A stretch of DNA of 64,000 nt from NCBI RefSeq assembly GCF_015209965.1, contig NZ_MU158690.1:60839-124838 (forward strand), written 5' to 3'. This DNA is from Sphingobacterium pedocola (lineage in GTDB: Bacteria > Bacteroidota > Bacteroidia > Sphingobacteriales > Sphingobacteriaceae). Positions 1 through 8,699 of this stretch are shown one piece after another (positions within the stretch are counted from its first letter, which is position 1; each line of letters opens with the position of its first letter). The notes under the pieces are model-generated. The model worked only from the letters and a program-made list of their open reading frames with translations. It was not told the DNA's origin and did no database searches. The translations under genes and the position numbers were made by a program.

Positions 1-210
1 TTCGGATTTTGGTATGATGACTATTTGGAAACTCCTCCTCTTGGTTTCGAGCCCCGATTGGCGCTGCGCATTATTGGTTACGATGTCAAGAACCTAGATG
101 CCGCGATTAAAGCGTTCAAAATACATTATATCCAAAAAGATACAACAACAGCCAACCTGAACGAGGAGGATCTGAAGATATTGTATTCTATTTTCAAAAA
201 ATTCTTGTAG
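1..210 (+). CDS. N-acetylmuramoyl-L-alanine amidase, C-terminal fragment
   Basis: The reading frame is already open at base 1 and runs to a TAG at 208-210, so only about the last 69 residues are present and the 5' part lies outside the window. The stretch ALRIIGYDV followed by AAIKAFKIHY matches the end of Amidase_2 (PGRP/AmiD-like) peptidoglycan amidases, where a helix with the pattern GYD....AIKAFQ.HF closes the domain. Such enzymes cut the bond between N-acetylmuramic acid and L-alanine in the periplasm or during wall recycling. The zinc ligands and signal peptide cannot be seen. A TTG at 25 is an internal codon, not a start. The family call rests on this short tail only. Confidence 0.6.
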   Translation, partial: FGFWYDDYLETPPLGFEPRLALRIIGYDVKNLDAAIKAFKIHYIQKDTTTANLNEEDLKILYSIFKKFL

Positions 211-533
211 AAATAAAAGAAGATTTCCTACAACACACGTTCTCACAATAAATGTAGTTTTTATGTTGTCATACTGAACGCAGTGACATCTAAACACTTG
301 TAAGCCGAACGTAGTAAGTTCATGAACTTAGCGACCACCAAAGGCAGCGGCGAAGGAAATTTTAGACAGCTCCCTAGCTTCACGAATAAAAAAAATTCTA
401 AAACTTCCCTAAATTCTTAGCTTTTTAATACTATTTTTAAGCTATTTCAGGAAGATTCGTAATAATTTCTACGTGCTATTTGATTCAGATTTTGTTTCCT
501 ACCTTAGCAGAAAGACCTTTTTATAGTAATTTT
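211..533. other. Intergenic region with degenerate repeat-like sequence
   Basis: This 323-bp gap holds no credible gene. Bases about 259-345 contain GAACGCAGTGACATCT, then CCGAACGTAGTAAG and ACTTAGCG, which resemble parts of the dispersed element seen at 17.64 kb (CCGAACGGAGTGAG and ACTTAGCG). I read it as a decayed repeat. The last 110 bp are AT-rich and probably hold the promoter of the downstream hydrolase gene, but no clear TAnnTTTG box is visible. Confidence 0.4.
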
Positions 534-1448
534 ATGCTAAAGCTAAATGTGAAAAACGAGACAAGTAGGCTAAGGGCCGTAATACTTGGAACAGCAAAAA
601 GCAATGGACCTGTTCCCACAGTAGACGAGGCATACGATCCAAAATCATTGGAACATATAATTGCCGGAACCTATCCTACCGAAAGTGATATGATATATGA
701 AATGCAGACTTTTGCCGAAGTACTGCAACGATACGGAATCCAAGTCTATCGTCCGGAATTAATTCCCGAACTAAATCAAATCTTTACGCGTGATATCGGC
801 TTCGTGGTGGATGACTATTTTATAAAAGCAAATATTCTTCCCGATCGGGCAGAAGAGTGGAATGCGATTCAATATATTATCCGCCAAATCGATTCAGAAA
901 AATTTATCGTTCCGCCGAAAGAAGTACATATTGAAGGTGGAGATGTAATCTTATGGAATGACCACATTTTCATCGGCACTTACAGCGGGAAAGACTATAC
1001 CCAGTACAATACGGCACGGACGAATATACAAGGTGTAGATTTTATCAGAAACTTGTTCCCCAACAAAACGGTACTCGAATTTGATCTGATCAAATCCATG
1101 ACCGACGCCAGAGCGAATGCGTTACATTTGGACTGTTGTTTTCAACCAGTCGGTACACATCAAGCCATCATCTTCAAAGAGGGATTTCAAAAAGAATCCG
1201 AATACAATACGATCATAGATCTATTCGGGATCGAAAATTTATTCCAGATTACCGCCGATGAAATGTATCAAATGTATTCAAACGTATTTTCTATTAGTCC
1301 AGAGATCATTGTTTCCGAAAAGAGATTTACACGTCTGAATTCTTGGCTTCGACAGCATGGTTTTATTGTGGAGGAAATCCCATATCACGAAATCGGTAAG
1401 CAGGAAGGGTTACTCCGCTGCTCTACGCTACCTTTAACACGCGATTGA
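534..1448 (+). CDS. Arginine deiminase / dimethylarginine hydrolase family protein
   Basis: Member of the guanidine-group-modifying superfamily (arginine deiminase, DDAH, amidinotransferase), which hydrolyses or transfers the guanidinium group of arginine-like substrates through a Cys nucleophile. Visible motifs are IFTRDIGF (substrate-binding acidic patch), EGGDVI in mid-protein, LHLDCCF with the catalytic His, and LLRCSTLPL near the C-terminus with the likely nucleophilic Cys at about residue 297 of 304. I chose the ATG at 534; a TTG at 480 would add 18 residues that do not look like family sequence. The stop is one base before the ATG of the CtlX-like gene, so the two form an operon. Substrate (arginine, methylarginine or another) cannot be fixed from sequence alone. 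Confidence 0.8.
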   Translation: MLKLNVKNETSRLRAVILGTAKSNGPVPTVDEAYDPKSLEHIIAGTYPTESDMIYEMQTFAEVLQRYGIQVYRPELIPELNQIFTRDIGFVVDDYFIKANILPDRAEEWNAIQYIIRQIDSEKFIVPPKEVHIEGGDVILWNDHIFIGTYSGKDYTQYNTARTNIQGVDFIRNLFPNKTVLEFDLIKSMTDARANALHLDCCFQPVGTHQAIIFKEGFQKESEYNTIIDLFGIENLFQITADEMYQMYSNVFSISPEIIVSEKRFTRLNSWLRQHGFIVEEIPYHEIGKQEGLLRCSTLPLTRD

Positions 1449-1449
1449 T

Positions 1450-2364
1450 ATGCAAGCCACTGATACCATTTTACTGGTAAGACCCACCGCCTTCAGACGT
1501 AATGAAGAGACGGCCGTGAACAATCATTTCCAGCAAGAAGGAAAACAGGTAAACGTACAGGAAATTGCCTTGGCAGAGTTTGACAACTTTGTCGTCTTAT
1601 TGGAAACACATGGGATTCGTACGATTGTCGTACAAAACGACGCAGAGCTGGATACGCCTGATAGTATCTTTCCCAATAATGTAATCTCATTTCATCAGGG
1701 GGCGACGGCCATTCAATATCCCATGTTTGCGCCAAACCGAAGGGAAGAACGAAACCTCAATTATTTAGGCCTGCTCAGCAAGGCTGGTCTCAACTTCGAA
1801 AAACTAAAAGACTACTCAATCTATGAAGAACGTGGAATGTATCTGGAAAGTACGGGTGTACTGGTATTAGATAGAATCCATAAAATCGCTTACTGTTCCT
1901 TATCCGAAAGAGCCCATCCTCAATTGGTACAGCTATGGTGTGAAGAGATCGGATATCGTCCCGTAATTTTTGAAGCGGTGCATCAGGTGGATGGTAAGAT
2001 GCTTCCGATCTATCATACCAACGTCATGCTCTCTGTAGGAACAAATTTTAGCGTAATTTGTTGGGATAGTATTCATAATTCGGAGCATCGAAAACTGCTT
2101 CAAAAGTGCTTTGAGGAAACCAATAAGACCGTCATTCCGATTTCAATAGATCAACTAAATTATTTTACCGGTAACATTCTGGAGATACGTTCCACGGAAG
2201 GCGAGTCGATTATTTGTATGAGTTCACAAGCATTCGAAAGCTATACCGAAGAGCAAATAAATCTGTTAGAACAATTCGGAAAAATAATTCACGCTCCTAT
2301 TTACACCATCGAAAAATATGGAGGAGGAAGTGTAAGGTGTATGATGGCCGAAGTTTTCTATTAA
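1450..2364 (+). CDS. ctlX: CtlX-like citrulline hydrolase (amidinotransferase superfamily)
   Basis: A second, divergent member of the guanidine-modifying superfamily, 304 residues. The early motif TPDSIFPNNV and the terminal GGGSVRCMMAEVF with a late Cys are typical of the Bacteroidota/Francisella group named CtlX, reported to split citrulline into ornithine, ammonia and CO2. It starts one base after the stop of the arginine-deiminase-like gene, so co-expression is almost certain. Together they could take arginine to ornithine without carbamoyl phosphate. Its 3' end overlaps the 3' end of the convergent bshC by 4 bp. Alternative: another ureido or guanidino hydrolase of the same fold. Confidence 0.7.
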   Translation: MQATDTILLVRPTAFRRNEETAVNNHFQQEGKQVNVQEIALAEFDNFVVLLETHGIRTIVVQNDAELDTPDSIFPNNVISFHQGATAIQYPMFAPNRREERNLNYLGLLSKAGLNFEKLKDYSIYEERGMYLESTGVLVLDRIHKIAYCSLSERAHPQLVQLWCEEIGYRPVIFEAVHQVDGKMLPIYHTNVMLSVGTNFSVICWDSIHNSEHRKLLQKCFEETNKTVIPISIDQLNYFTGNILEIRSTEGESIICMSSQAFESYTEEQINLLEQFGKIIHAPIYTIEKYGGGSVRCMMAEVFY

Positions 2365-3956
2365 TACAGGATCGTAAATTTAAAGTCTAACGGATTAAAA
2401 TGTTTCACCAACTCGTTGACCAAATCATCTCCGTATTTAATATACAGTGTTGCGAAATTCTCCGTACGTTCCTGCAGACCACCTCCGGGAAATAACCGCT
2501 CTTTAACCCGTTCAATATGGATTAGGGCCTCATCATGATTTCTTTTGTCGGCTTTCAGAAGTTTCTTTTCCAGGTTGTTCATCGCCTTTTTGAGACGAGC
2601 CTTTACGGCCTCGGCGCTCGGCGCAAGACTCGGATCAATTTTATGTGTACGGAGCTTGATTTTCGCGAATATGGCATTGATCTCCATCCATTCATCCCTT
2701 AAATTAAGACGGTGGGTCGTATGTCGTTTGACATAATCATTCTGCAAGATAAGGGTGGATCTGAAAATACTCCTGAACGTGAGATCCAATCGAAAGATTT
2801 TACCGGCTACATTATCATCCGTAATCATAGCCGAGTTACGGGGTATTAGAATCGGAAAAGGAACTCCAAACTGCTCAAAATTAGCCTTTAACTGAAGCCA
2901 ATAAACAATTTCCGCACCACCACCGATATAGGCCAAATTAGGTAGAATGACTTCTTCATACAACGGTCGCATAACTACATTCGGGCTAAAACGCTCGGGA
3001 TGAGATTGGATTTCAGCTTTTATTTCCACTTCGGTGAAATATATATCTTGATTTAAAACCTCAAACCTACCATCGGGGTTCCTGACAATCCGTTCCCGGA
3101 AATCGTCCGTCAGATAAAAGAAATTACATTCTCGAGCGTGTACCTGTGCTTGAAAACCTTTTTCTTCTAACAATTGGGAAGTCGTCGTAATGGCATGAAA
3201 GCTTTTTTCATACAAGATGTCCTCTTCAATAATATGCGCAAAGAGCATTTTTAGCGCTGGCTTATCGGCATCAACAATGACGAGCCCATATTCCTTAAAT
3301 AGTGCATTTGCAAAAACACGGGTTGCATCTGCTAAAGATCTATCTTTACGATAGGCATCTTCCACTATCGCTGTAAGCTTGGTGGAATTTTCGGATAAAC
3401 CCAACATCGAACAATATTGGCGCACGACCTGTTCCATACTCCCTGTATCCATCCTTCCGGTACCCGATACGCGCGGAACATCCCAAACTATTTTTTTTCC
3501 ATATACACGTGTATTATTGATCTCTTCAAAATCATGGTCTTCCGTCGCCATCCAATAAACAGGTACAAATTCCTTCTCTGGAAAACTTTTCTTTAAATCA
3601 GAAGCTAGACGTATCGCGGTGACAATTTTGAAGATAAAATACAATGGCCCCGTGAAAATATTCAACTGGTGTCCTGTGGTAACGGTAAAGGTATTTTGAT
3701 CCATTAACAACTCAATGTTGGCGGCCACCTGCGGAGAATCTGCCAACACGGTACCATATTGTCGTTTTAGTTGATCGACTAGAATTGTTCTATTGTTAAA
3801 AGTAAAAGAAGACTTCAGCTCAATTTGCTTCGCAAAGCCCGAAATATCTGGAGAATTGCCATAAAAATTTGCTAACTCCTCATCTGCTGCCAAATATGCG
3901 AGCAATGTTTTGGAAAAACTGTTGGTGTCCTTGTAGTCGATATATGTTGCTTTCAT
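2361..3956 (-). CDS. bshC: Bacillithiol biosynthesis cysteine-adding enzyme BshC
   Basis: BshC joins cysteine to glucosaminyl-malate, the last step of bacillithiol synthesis, in the cytoplasm. The 531-residue length fits the family. TTGHQLNIFTGP at residues 93-104 is the conserved nucleotide-binding-like segment, GGGAEIVYWLQLK follows near residue 350, and a charged coiled-coil insertion rich in K, E and A lies at about 440-490. The other bacillithiol genes (bshA, bshB) are not in this window. The start at 3956 agrees with family N-termini and lies 21 bp after a TAAGTTTG promoter box inside a dispersed repeat. Convergent 4-bp overlap with the upstream hydrolase operon. Confidence 0.93.
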   Translation of the reverse strand: MKATYIDYKDTNSFSKTLLAYLAADEELANFYGNSPDISGFAKQIELKSSFTFNNRTILVDQLKRQYGTVLADSPQVAANIELLMDQNTFTVTTGHQLNIFTGPLYFIFKIVTAIRLASDLKKSFPEKEFVPVYWMATEDHDFEEINNTRVYGKKIVWDVPRVSGTGRMDTGSMEQVVRQYCSMLGLSENSTKLTAIVEDAYRKDRSLADATRVFANALFKEYGLVIVDADKPALKMLFAHIIEEDILYEKSFHAITTTSQLLEEKGFQAQVHARECNFFYLTDDFRERIVRNPDGRFEVLNQDIYFTEVEIKAEIQSHPERFSPNVVMRPLYEEVILPNLAYIGGGAEIVYWLQLKANFEQFGVPFPILIPRNSAMITDDNVAGKIFRLDLTFRSIFRSTLILQNDYVKRHTTHRLNLRDEWMEINAIFAKIKLRTHKIDPSLAPSAEAVKARLKKAMNNLEKKLLKADKRNHDEALIHIERVKERLFPGGGLQERTENFATLYIKYGDDLVNELVKHFNPLDFKFTILY

Positions 3957-3975
3957 CTACCTTTTTAAAATCTTG

Positions 3976-4096
3976 CACAAACTTAGATAAAATGCTTAGC
4001 ATTCACGATGTCCATTTTTAATGGCATACATGTGCGCTAAGCGGCCTTATCGTTCTCTCCTCAGCCTTTGAAATTTATCGATAGAGGAAATGTATA
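3976..4096 (-). repeat. Dispersed intergenic repeat, copy A, carrying the bshC promoter
   Basis: On the plus strand the element begins with CAAACTTAGATAAAATGCT at 3978 and ends with TCTCCTCAGCCTTTG and GATAGAGGAAA near 4090. The same two end blocks recur at 35.28 kb and 59.6 kb, and the first block at 17.64 kb and 34.15 kb. Read on the minus strand, TAAGTTTG (3985-3978) is a Bacteroidota -7 box for bshC; the sequence 20 nt upstream is ATCG, a poor match to the -33 TTTG. The spacer contains the palindrome AATGCTAAGCATT. Confidence 0.65.
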
Positions 4097-4189
4097 TTCT
4101 TTCGATACACAAAATACAGATTTTTCTAAAAAGGTAGGTCTATACAACGAATTATATCATTTATTTGACAATTGCAATCATAGATTAGC

Positions 4190-4864
4190 TTATTTTGAAG
4201 CTTGAACAATCGTGTTAAACCCATATTCTTCCTTAGCAGGATCATATAAGATATTCACCGTAAACTTCTTATTCATCTCGATTTCAATCTCTTGTGTGCC
4301 GACCGTGGTATTCGAATTACTCTTGTGATATAATTTTAGCTCTACCTTTTTCGACTCGGAAGGAACATAGGTGAAGGCGTTTACTTCAATATTACGTATC
4401 AACGAATCGCCCATTATATCTACTTTATAATCTGATGGATTAGCCCCGATAAGATTCCAGCGTATTAACTGCAGGACATTAAATTTGTTATCTTCATAAG
4501 GCGCATCAACCGTAAGCTGTACGCTGTCCTTATCAAATACCATTAGGGTATAATACTGATGTTCGCTAATACGAACGGTGTCTTCATGATCTCCTATAGA
4601 AAATGTACGAAGTCCCGCTTGAATGTCTTCATATGCGGCTGGCTGATCTGACGATCCTGCAATAGTGATTCCCTCGCTCGTGCCAAACAGTCCATCGATA
4701 TACAGCTGACTGGGCAAGGACGCTTGTTTAGATACATCAATAACTGAAAGAGACGCTATATCCTCAACCGGATCAATAATTACTTCCGGTTCAACATGAC
4801 TCGGGCCACACGCTACTAATAACGAACCCAACACAAGGCTTAGGAAGGATAAATTCTTTGTCAT
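4190..4864 (-). CDS. Putative lipoprotein, possibly DUF4397-like
   Basis: The 224-residue protein starts with a short positively charged segment, a hydrophobic stretch and the lipobox LLVACG, so it should be a lipoprotein with the Cys near residue 19. The rest is rich in beta-forming sequence with IDGLFGTSEG and repeated short acidic stretches, which resembles DUF4397-type secreted proteins, but I do not recognise it firmly. No catalytic motif is visible. It has its own promoter (4900-4931), which lies between it and the 3' end of rimO. Function unknown; a surface or periplasmic structural role is only a guess. Confidence 0.6.
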   Translation of the reverse strand: MTKNLSFLSLVLGSLLVACGPSHVEPEVIIDPVEDIASLSVIDVSKQASLPSQLYIDGLFGTSEGITIAGSSDQPAAYEDIQAGLRTFSIGDHEDTVRISEHQYYTLMVFDKDSVQLTVDAPYEDNKFNVLQLIRWNLIGANPSDYKVDIMGDSLIRNIEVNAFTYVPSESKKVELKLYHKSNSNTTVGTQEIEIEMNKKFTVNILYDPAKEEYGFNTIVQASK

Positions 4865-4899
4865 AATGATCGTAATGAGATGGTTAAAATAATCTATAA

Positions 4900-4931
4900 C
4901 AAACTTAGCGAACTTCCTGTCTTTTTACAAA
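4900..4931 (-). promoter_or_regulatory. Promoter of the lipoprotein gene
   Basis: On the minus strand TTTG (4931-4928), a 20-nt spacer and TAAGTTTG (4907-4900) match the Bacteroidota primary-sigma consensus TTTG and TAnnTTTG exactly. The -7 box ends 35 nt before the ATG at 4864. Confidence 0.7.
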
Positions 4932-4964
4932 TGTTTTATTCTGGTTTTTATTACTTTAAGCTAG

Positions 4965-6299
4965 CTATTTTACAACCGTACCATACAAATCAAAGTCCTC
5001 GGCCCGATGAATATTCACCTGCACGAAATCACCAATACGAGCGTAAGTTCCCTTCGTTTCGATGAGGACCTCGTTATCAACTTCCGGAGAGTCGTATTCG
5101 GTACGTCCCACAAAATAATCCCCATCCACTTTGTCGATTAAAACCTTGAACGTTTTCCCTATTTTTTCTTGGTTGATCTCATAAGAAATACCTTGCTGTA
5201 CTTCCATAATCGCTTCCACACGTTCTTGCTTCACCTCTTCCGGAACATCATCCGCTAACGTATGCGCATGTGTTTTTTCTTCGTGCGAATACGTGAAACA
5301 ACCCAAGCGATCGAAACGCGTTTCTTCGACCCACTCCAACATTTCCTGAAAATCTTGTTCCGTCTCTCCTGGATATCCACAGATCAGTGTTGTACGTAAA
5401 GCGATATCCGGAACTTTATCCCGAATTTTGTCAACAAGATCAATTTGCTTTTGCTTACTTGTACCACGACGCATCGAAGTCAACATACTATCGCTAATGT
5501 GTTGCAATGGCATGTCTAAGTAGTTACAAATATTACTTCTTTCGTTCATAGCATCCAAGATATCCATCGGAAATCCGGAAGGATAGGCATACTGCAAACG
5601 AATCCATTCGATTCCATCTACATCAGAAAGGTGCCGCATTAAATCGGAAAGATTACGCTTTCCATAGATATCCAATCCATAGTACGTTAAATCCTGTGCA
5701 ATTAGAATAAGTTCCTTCGTACCATTTGAAGCCAAGAACTTCGCCTCTTTTACGAGATCATCGATTGATTTAGAAACGTGTTTCCCCCGCATAAGCGGGA
5801 TAGCGCAAAATGAACACGGACGATTACAGCCTTCCGCAATTTTGAAATACGAAAAGTGAGAGGGTGTAGTCAACAGGCGCTCACCTAATAGTTCATGTCG
5901 GTAATCCGCACCTATACTGGATAATAAATCCGGAAGATCATTCGTTCCAAAATAAGCGTCTACGTTTGGAATTTCAGATTGTAATTCGGGCTTATATCGC
6001 TCAGACAAACAACCCGTTACAATTACTTTATTTATTTTACCTTGATCTTTAAGTTCGGAATACTGCAGAATGGTATCTATTGATTCCTGCTTTGCATTGT
6101 CGATAAACCCACAGGTGTTAATTACGACAATATCATTTGCTTGGATATTCGTCGATTCGTGAACCACTTCGATTTGATTGCCCTTCAATTGTCCCATCAA
6201 CACCTCACTATCGTGTATATTTTTCGAACATCCTAATGTTACGACATTCACACGAGGTTTACTCACCGGTTGGGCAACCTTTGCATATTTTGTTCTCAT
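4965..6299 (-). CDS. rimO: Ribosomal protein uS12 methylthiotransferase RimO
   Basis: RimO is a radical-SAM enzyme that adds a methylthio group to a conserved Asp of ribosomal protein uS12. The 444-residue protein shows the UPF0004 N-terminal domain with Cys 24 (VTLGCSKN), Cys 63 (NTCGF) and Cys 97 (VTGC), the radical-SAM triad CNRPCSFC at 158-165, and a C-terminal TRAM-like segment. VTLGCSKN separates RimO from MiaB. It follows ftsY on the same strand after a 137-bp gap with no gene, so it may be cotranscribed or have its own promoter. Start at the ATG at 6299. Confidence 0.95.
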   Translation of the reverse strand: MRTKYAKVAQPVSKPRVNVVTLGCSKNIHDSEVLMGQLKGNQIEVVHESTNIQANDIVVINTCGFIDNAKQESIDTILQYSELKDQGKINKVIVTGCLSERYKPELQSEIPNVDAYFGTNDLPDLLSSIGADYRHELLGERLLTTPSHFSYFKIAEGCNRPCSFCAIPLMRGKHVSKSIDDLVKEAKFLASNGTKELILIAQDLTYYGLDIYGKRNLSDLMRHLSDVDGIEWIRLQYAYPSGFPMDILDAMNERSNICNYLDMPLQHISDSMLTSMRRGTSKQKQIDLVDKIRDKVPDIALRTTLICGYPGETEQDFQEMLEWVEETRFDRLGCFTYSHEEKTHAHTLADDVPEEVKQERVEAIMEVQQGISYEINQEKIGKTFKVLIDKVDGDYFVGRTEYDSPEVDNEVLIETKGTYARIGDFVQVNIHRAEDFDLYGTVVK

Positions 6300-6436
6300 A
6301 TTATTCTATTATTGTGTAGTGAGATATGCGTATTGAGCTATTATACACACTACCAAAAAACGAAAATCTTCCCGCGAAATCACCGAAAGAACGTTCCTAT
6401 CTCAAAAAGCGCTTTGACTTCTTTGTTAATATAATT

Positions 6437-7399
6437 TTACTTAAATAGTGAATCCACAAAATCCTTCTTGTTAAATAATTGCAAATCGCCAATTTTCTCA
6501 CCTACTCCAATATATTTAACCGGAATTTTGAATTGATCGGAAATGCCAATTACCACACCACCCTTCGCTGTACCGTCTAATTTTGTCAACGCCAGAGCGT
6601 TGACATCCGTGGCTTGTGTAAATTGCGTACATTGTTCTATTGCGTTCTGACCGGTAGAGGCATCCAGCACCAGCAAAATTTCATGGGGAGCTCCTGGTAC
6701 AACCTTTTGCATTACTGTTTTGATTTTACCAAGCTCATTCATTAAACCCACTTTATTATGCAAACGGCCTGCTGTATCGATAATAGCGACATCGTCGCCA
6801 TTGGCTAGGGCAGATTGTACCGTGTCGAATGCCACCGAAGCCGGATCCGAACCCATGGCTTGAGCCACTACTCGTACGCCTACCCGTTCGCCCCAAAGTT
6901 GGATTTGGTCTACCGCAGCGGCTCTAAATGTATCTGCCGCTCCTAATACTACACTATTTCCTGCTAATTTAAGCTGATGTGCTAATTTACCTATAGTGGT
7001 CGTTTTACCGACCCCATTGACACCCACCACCATAATAACATACGGTTTATGGTTCCCATATTCGAAGTGTTCAAAATCCGCGCTGTTATTTTCTGCCAAC
7101 AGATCTTGTATTTCCTCTTTAAGAAGCCCATTCAGTTCATCAGTACTTACATATTTGTCGCGGGCTACACGCTGTTGAATACGCTCTACAATTTTCAACG
7201 TAGTCGTAACCCCCACATCCGAAGTGACCAATACCTCCTCAAGATTGTCGAGTACATCATCATCCACTGTCGATTTACCAACAACAGCTTTTGTAATCTT
7301 GGATAAAAAACCTTCTTTAGTCTTTTCCAATCCGCGATCTAAGGCCTCTTGTGCTTCAGGAGTTTCCTGTTTTTTCTTAAAAAAATCAAATAATCCCAT
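6437..7399 (-). CDS. ftsY: Signal recognition particle receptor FtsY
   Basis: FtsY is the SRP receptor GTPase that delivers ribosomes to the Sec translocon at the inner membrane. The protein beginning [10 protein letters not shown] (ATG at 7399, 320 residues) fits the short Bacteroidota form without a long acidic A domain. G1 is [10 protein letters not shown] at about 126-135, followed by DTFRAAA, the DTAGR switch and [10 protein letters not shown]. An in-frame extension to 7516 would cross a terminator and adds no family sequence, so I rejected it. It lies downstream of the rpmB-rpmG-DUF4295 operon and upstream of rimO. Confidence 0.95.
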   Translation of the reverse strand: MGLFDFFKKKQETPEAQEALDRGLEKTKEGFLSKITKAVVGKSTVDDDVLDNLEEVLVTSDVGVTTTLKIVERIQQRVARDKYVSTDELNGLLKEEIQDLLAENNSADFEHFEYGNHKPYVIMVVGVNGVGKTTTIGKLAHQLKLAGNSVVLGAADTFRAAAVDQIQLWGERVGVRVVAQAMGSDPASVAFDTVQSALANGDDVAIIDTAGRLHNKVGLMNELGKIKTVMQKVVPGAPHEILLVLDASTGQNAIEQCTQFTQATDVNALALTKLDGTAKGGVVIGISDQFKIPVKYIGVGEKIGDLQLFNKKDFVDSLFK

Positions 7400-7489
7400 T
7401 CGTAAAATGTAAAAAGTCATCCCCCTTGCACCATAGCCAAAACACAAAATCCTGTATTCCCCTTCGGGGTTAGGGGAATCAAACATACT

Positions 7490-7527
7490 AAAAAAGCCCT
7501 TCTGGTGCAATACCAAAACGGCTTTTC
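7490..7527 (-). terminator. Terminator of the rpmB operon
   Basis: AAAAGCC pairs with GGCTTTT and inner TGGT with ACCA around the loop GCAAT. On the minus strand the hairpin is followed by a run of six T, the usual form of an intrinsic terminator. It lies between the DUF4295 stop (7570) and ftsY (7399). Confidence 0.65.
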
Positions 7528-7569
7528 GTGTTTTTAAAGAAAAACTTTAAAAAAAGGAATATCGTCTGC

Positions 7570-7731
7570 TTATTTAGATCCCGCAGCGACAACATCTTTT
7601 ACGTTGTCATTGTGTACCATACTTTCTTTGAAAGTATACGCTCCAGTTTTTGCAGATTTAGTAGTAATGATAACTTTTGTGTATTCTTTACCGCCACCTT
7701 TTTGTAACGATGCAACTGCTTTCTTTGCCAT
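7570..7731 (-). CDS. DUF4295 small protein, probable ribosomal protein bL38
   Basis: A 53-residue reading frame starting MAKKAVASLQKGGGKEYTKV and ending VAAGSK. It is found in Bacteroidota directly after rpmG, as here (45 bp). It is very basic at the N-terminus, as small ribosomal proteins are. From memory, DUF4295 is the family assigned as bL38, a large-subunit protein seen in a Flavobacterium ribosome structure; I am fairly but not fully sure of that link. The operon order rpmB-rpmG-DUF4295 and the terminator after it support a ribosomal role. Confidence 0.85.
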   Translation of the reverse strand: MAKKAVASLQKGGGKEYTKVIITTKSAKTGAYTFKESMVHNDNVKDVVAAGSK

Positions 7732-7776
7732 GGTATAATATTTTAAATCAATGGTACTAGACCATCAATAACGTGA

Positions 7777-7959
7777 TTACTTAATTTCTTTGTGAACAGT
7801 GACTTTTCTTAAAACAGGGTTAAATTTTTTCAACTCTAAACGCTCTGTAGTATTCTTTTTATTTTTTGTTGTGATGTAACGCGACATCCCTGGAAGACCA
7901 CTTTCTTTGTGCTCAGTACATTCTAAGATTACTTGTACTCTATTTCCTTTTTTAGCCAT
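7777..7959 (-). CDS. rpmG: 50S ribosomal protein bL33
   Basis: Sixty residues starting [18 protein letters not shown], the standard bL33 N-terminus, with [12 protein letters not shown] and KKFNPVLRK further on. It binds 23S rRNA near the E site. Only one Cys is present, so the zinc-ribbon Cys pairs are lost: this is the zinc-independent (C-) form. Gene order rpmB-rpmG-DUF4295 on the minus strand, 70 bp after rpmB. Confidence 0.96.
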   Translation of the reverse strand: MAKKGNRVQVILECTEHKESGLPGMSRYITTKNKKNTTERLELKKFNPVLRKVTVHKEIK

Positions 7960-8029
7960 TATTTTACTTTATTAAAATCCCGAAGGACTAATGTTCATGA
8001 ATATTTTTAATTTAACAGGCGATTATCTA

Positions 8030-8263
8030 TTAAACGTATCCTTTTTTGATAAACTTATTGATAACCGAAGTAATCCCGTTCTTGTTAATTGTTTTAATAG
8101 CAGATGTAGACACTTTTAAAGTTATCCAACGATCTTCTTCAGGAATATAAAAACGCTTAGTTTGCAAATTCGGGTAGAATTTACGTTTAGTCTTAACGTT
8201 CGAATGAGATACGTTATTTCCTGTTAATGCCGTTTTGCCTGTTAGATCACAAATTCTTGACAT
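8030..8263 (-). CDS. rpmB: 50S ribosomal protein bL28
   Basis: The 77-residue protein beginning MSRICDLTGKTALTGNNVSHSN is bL28, a large-subunit protein. I chose the ATG at 8263; the in-frame extension to 8332 is not family sequence and runs through the likely promoter. RKFYPNLQTKRFYIPEE and the C-terminal basic helix are typical. It is the first gene of the rpmB-rpmG-DUF4295 operon. The upstream 214 bp are AT-rich and shared with a divergent membrane-protein gene. Confidence 0.95.
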   Translation of the reverse strand: MSRICDLTGKTALTGNNVSHSNVKTKRKFYPNLQTKRFYIPEEDRWITLKVSTSAIKTINKNGITSVINKFIKKGYV

Positions 8264-8477
8264 GATATTTATTTTTAATGTTTGTCTATTTACACAAATT
8301 ATCCCTTTGCACTCTCTGCAAAGAGTTTGCAAATATCTAAATTTTTTTTGTGATATACAACAGTAAAATAAGAATTATTTGAAATAATAATTCAATAATC
8401 GGCTCTTCTCGCAAATGTATATCTTTTATAATATTATATTTGTCTACAGAAGGCAAAATAGTTTTCAACAATTCACA

Positions 8478-8696
8478 ATGAACAAATATCTACTACGTGG
8501 AATTCTTCTTTTATCAACCGGTATCGCGGCTTCATATGGCGGCAATATCCTTATGGAAAACGAAAATAACATCTACAAAATTATTATGCCGCTTGGTGTG
8601 ATTCTATTCGGAATGGGATTTCTCCTTATCATGTATAGTTTTTTCCGCAAAATGGACCGCCGCGCTATTTTACAAAGAAGGAGAGAAAAGGAGTAA
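8478..8696 (+). CDS. Small membrane protein of unknown function
   Basis: I do not recognise a family. The 72-residue product has two hydrophobic helices (about residues 5-22 and 33-52) separated by a short polar loop, and a very basic tail (RKMDRRAILQRRREKE) that should face the cytoplasm. The ATG at 8478 is preferred to one at 8415, because a -7-like TATATTTG at 8435-8442 lies between them. It ends 3 bp before recO, so the two are cotranscribed, and the end of this gene supplies the purine-rich AAGGAG in front of the recO start. Confidence 0.65.
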   Translation: MNKYLLRGILLLSTGIAASYGGNILMENENNIYKIIMPLGVILFGMGFLLIMYSFFRKMDRRAILQRRREKE

Positions 8697-8699
8697 ATT

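Noticed and set aside
7400..7516. Extended FtsY start
   Set aside because: It would translate through a transcription terminator, and the added residues do not resemble FtsY.
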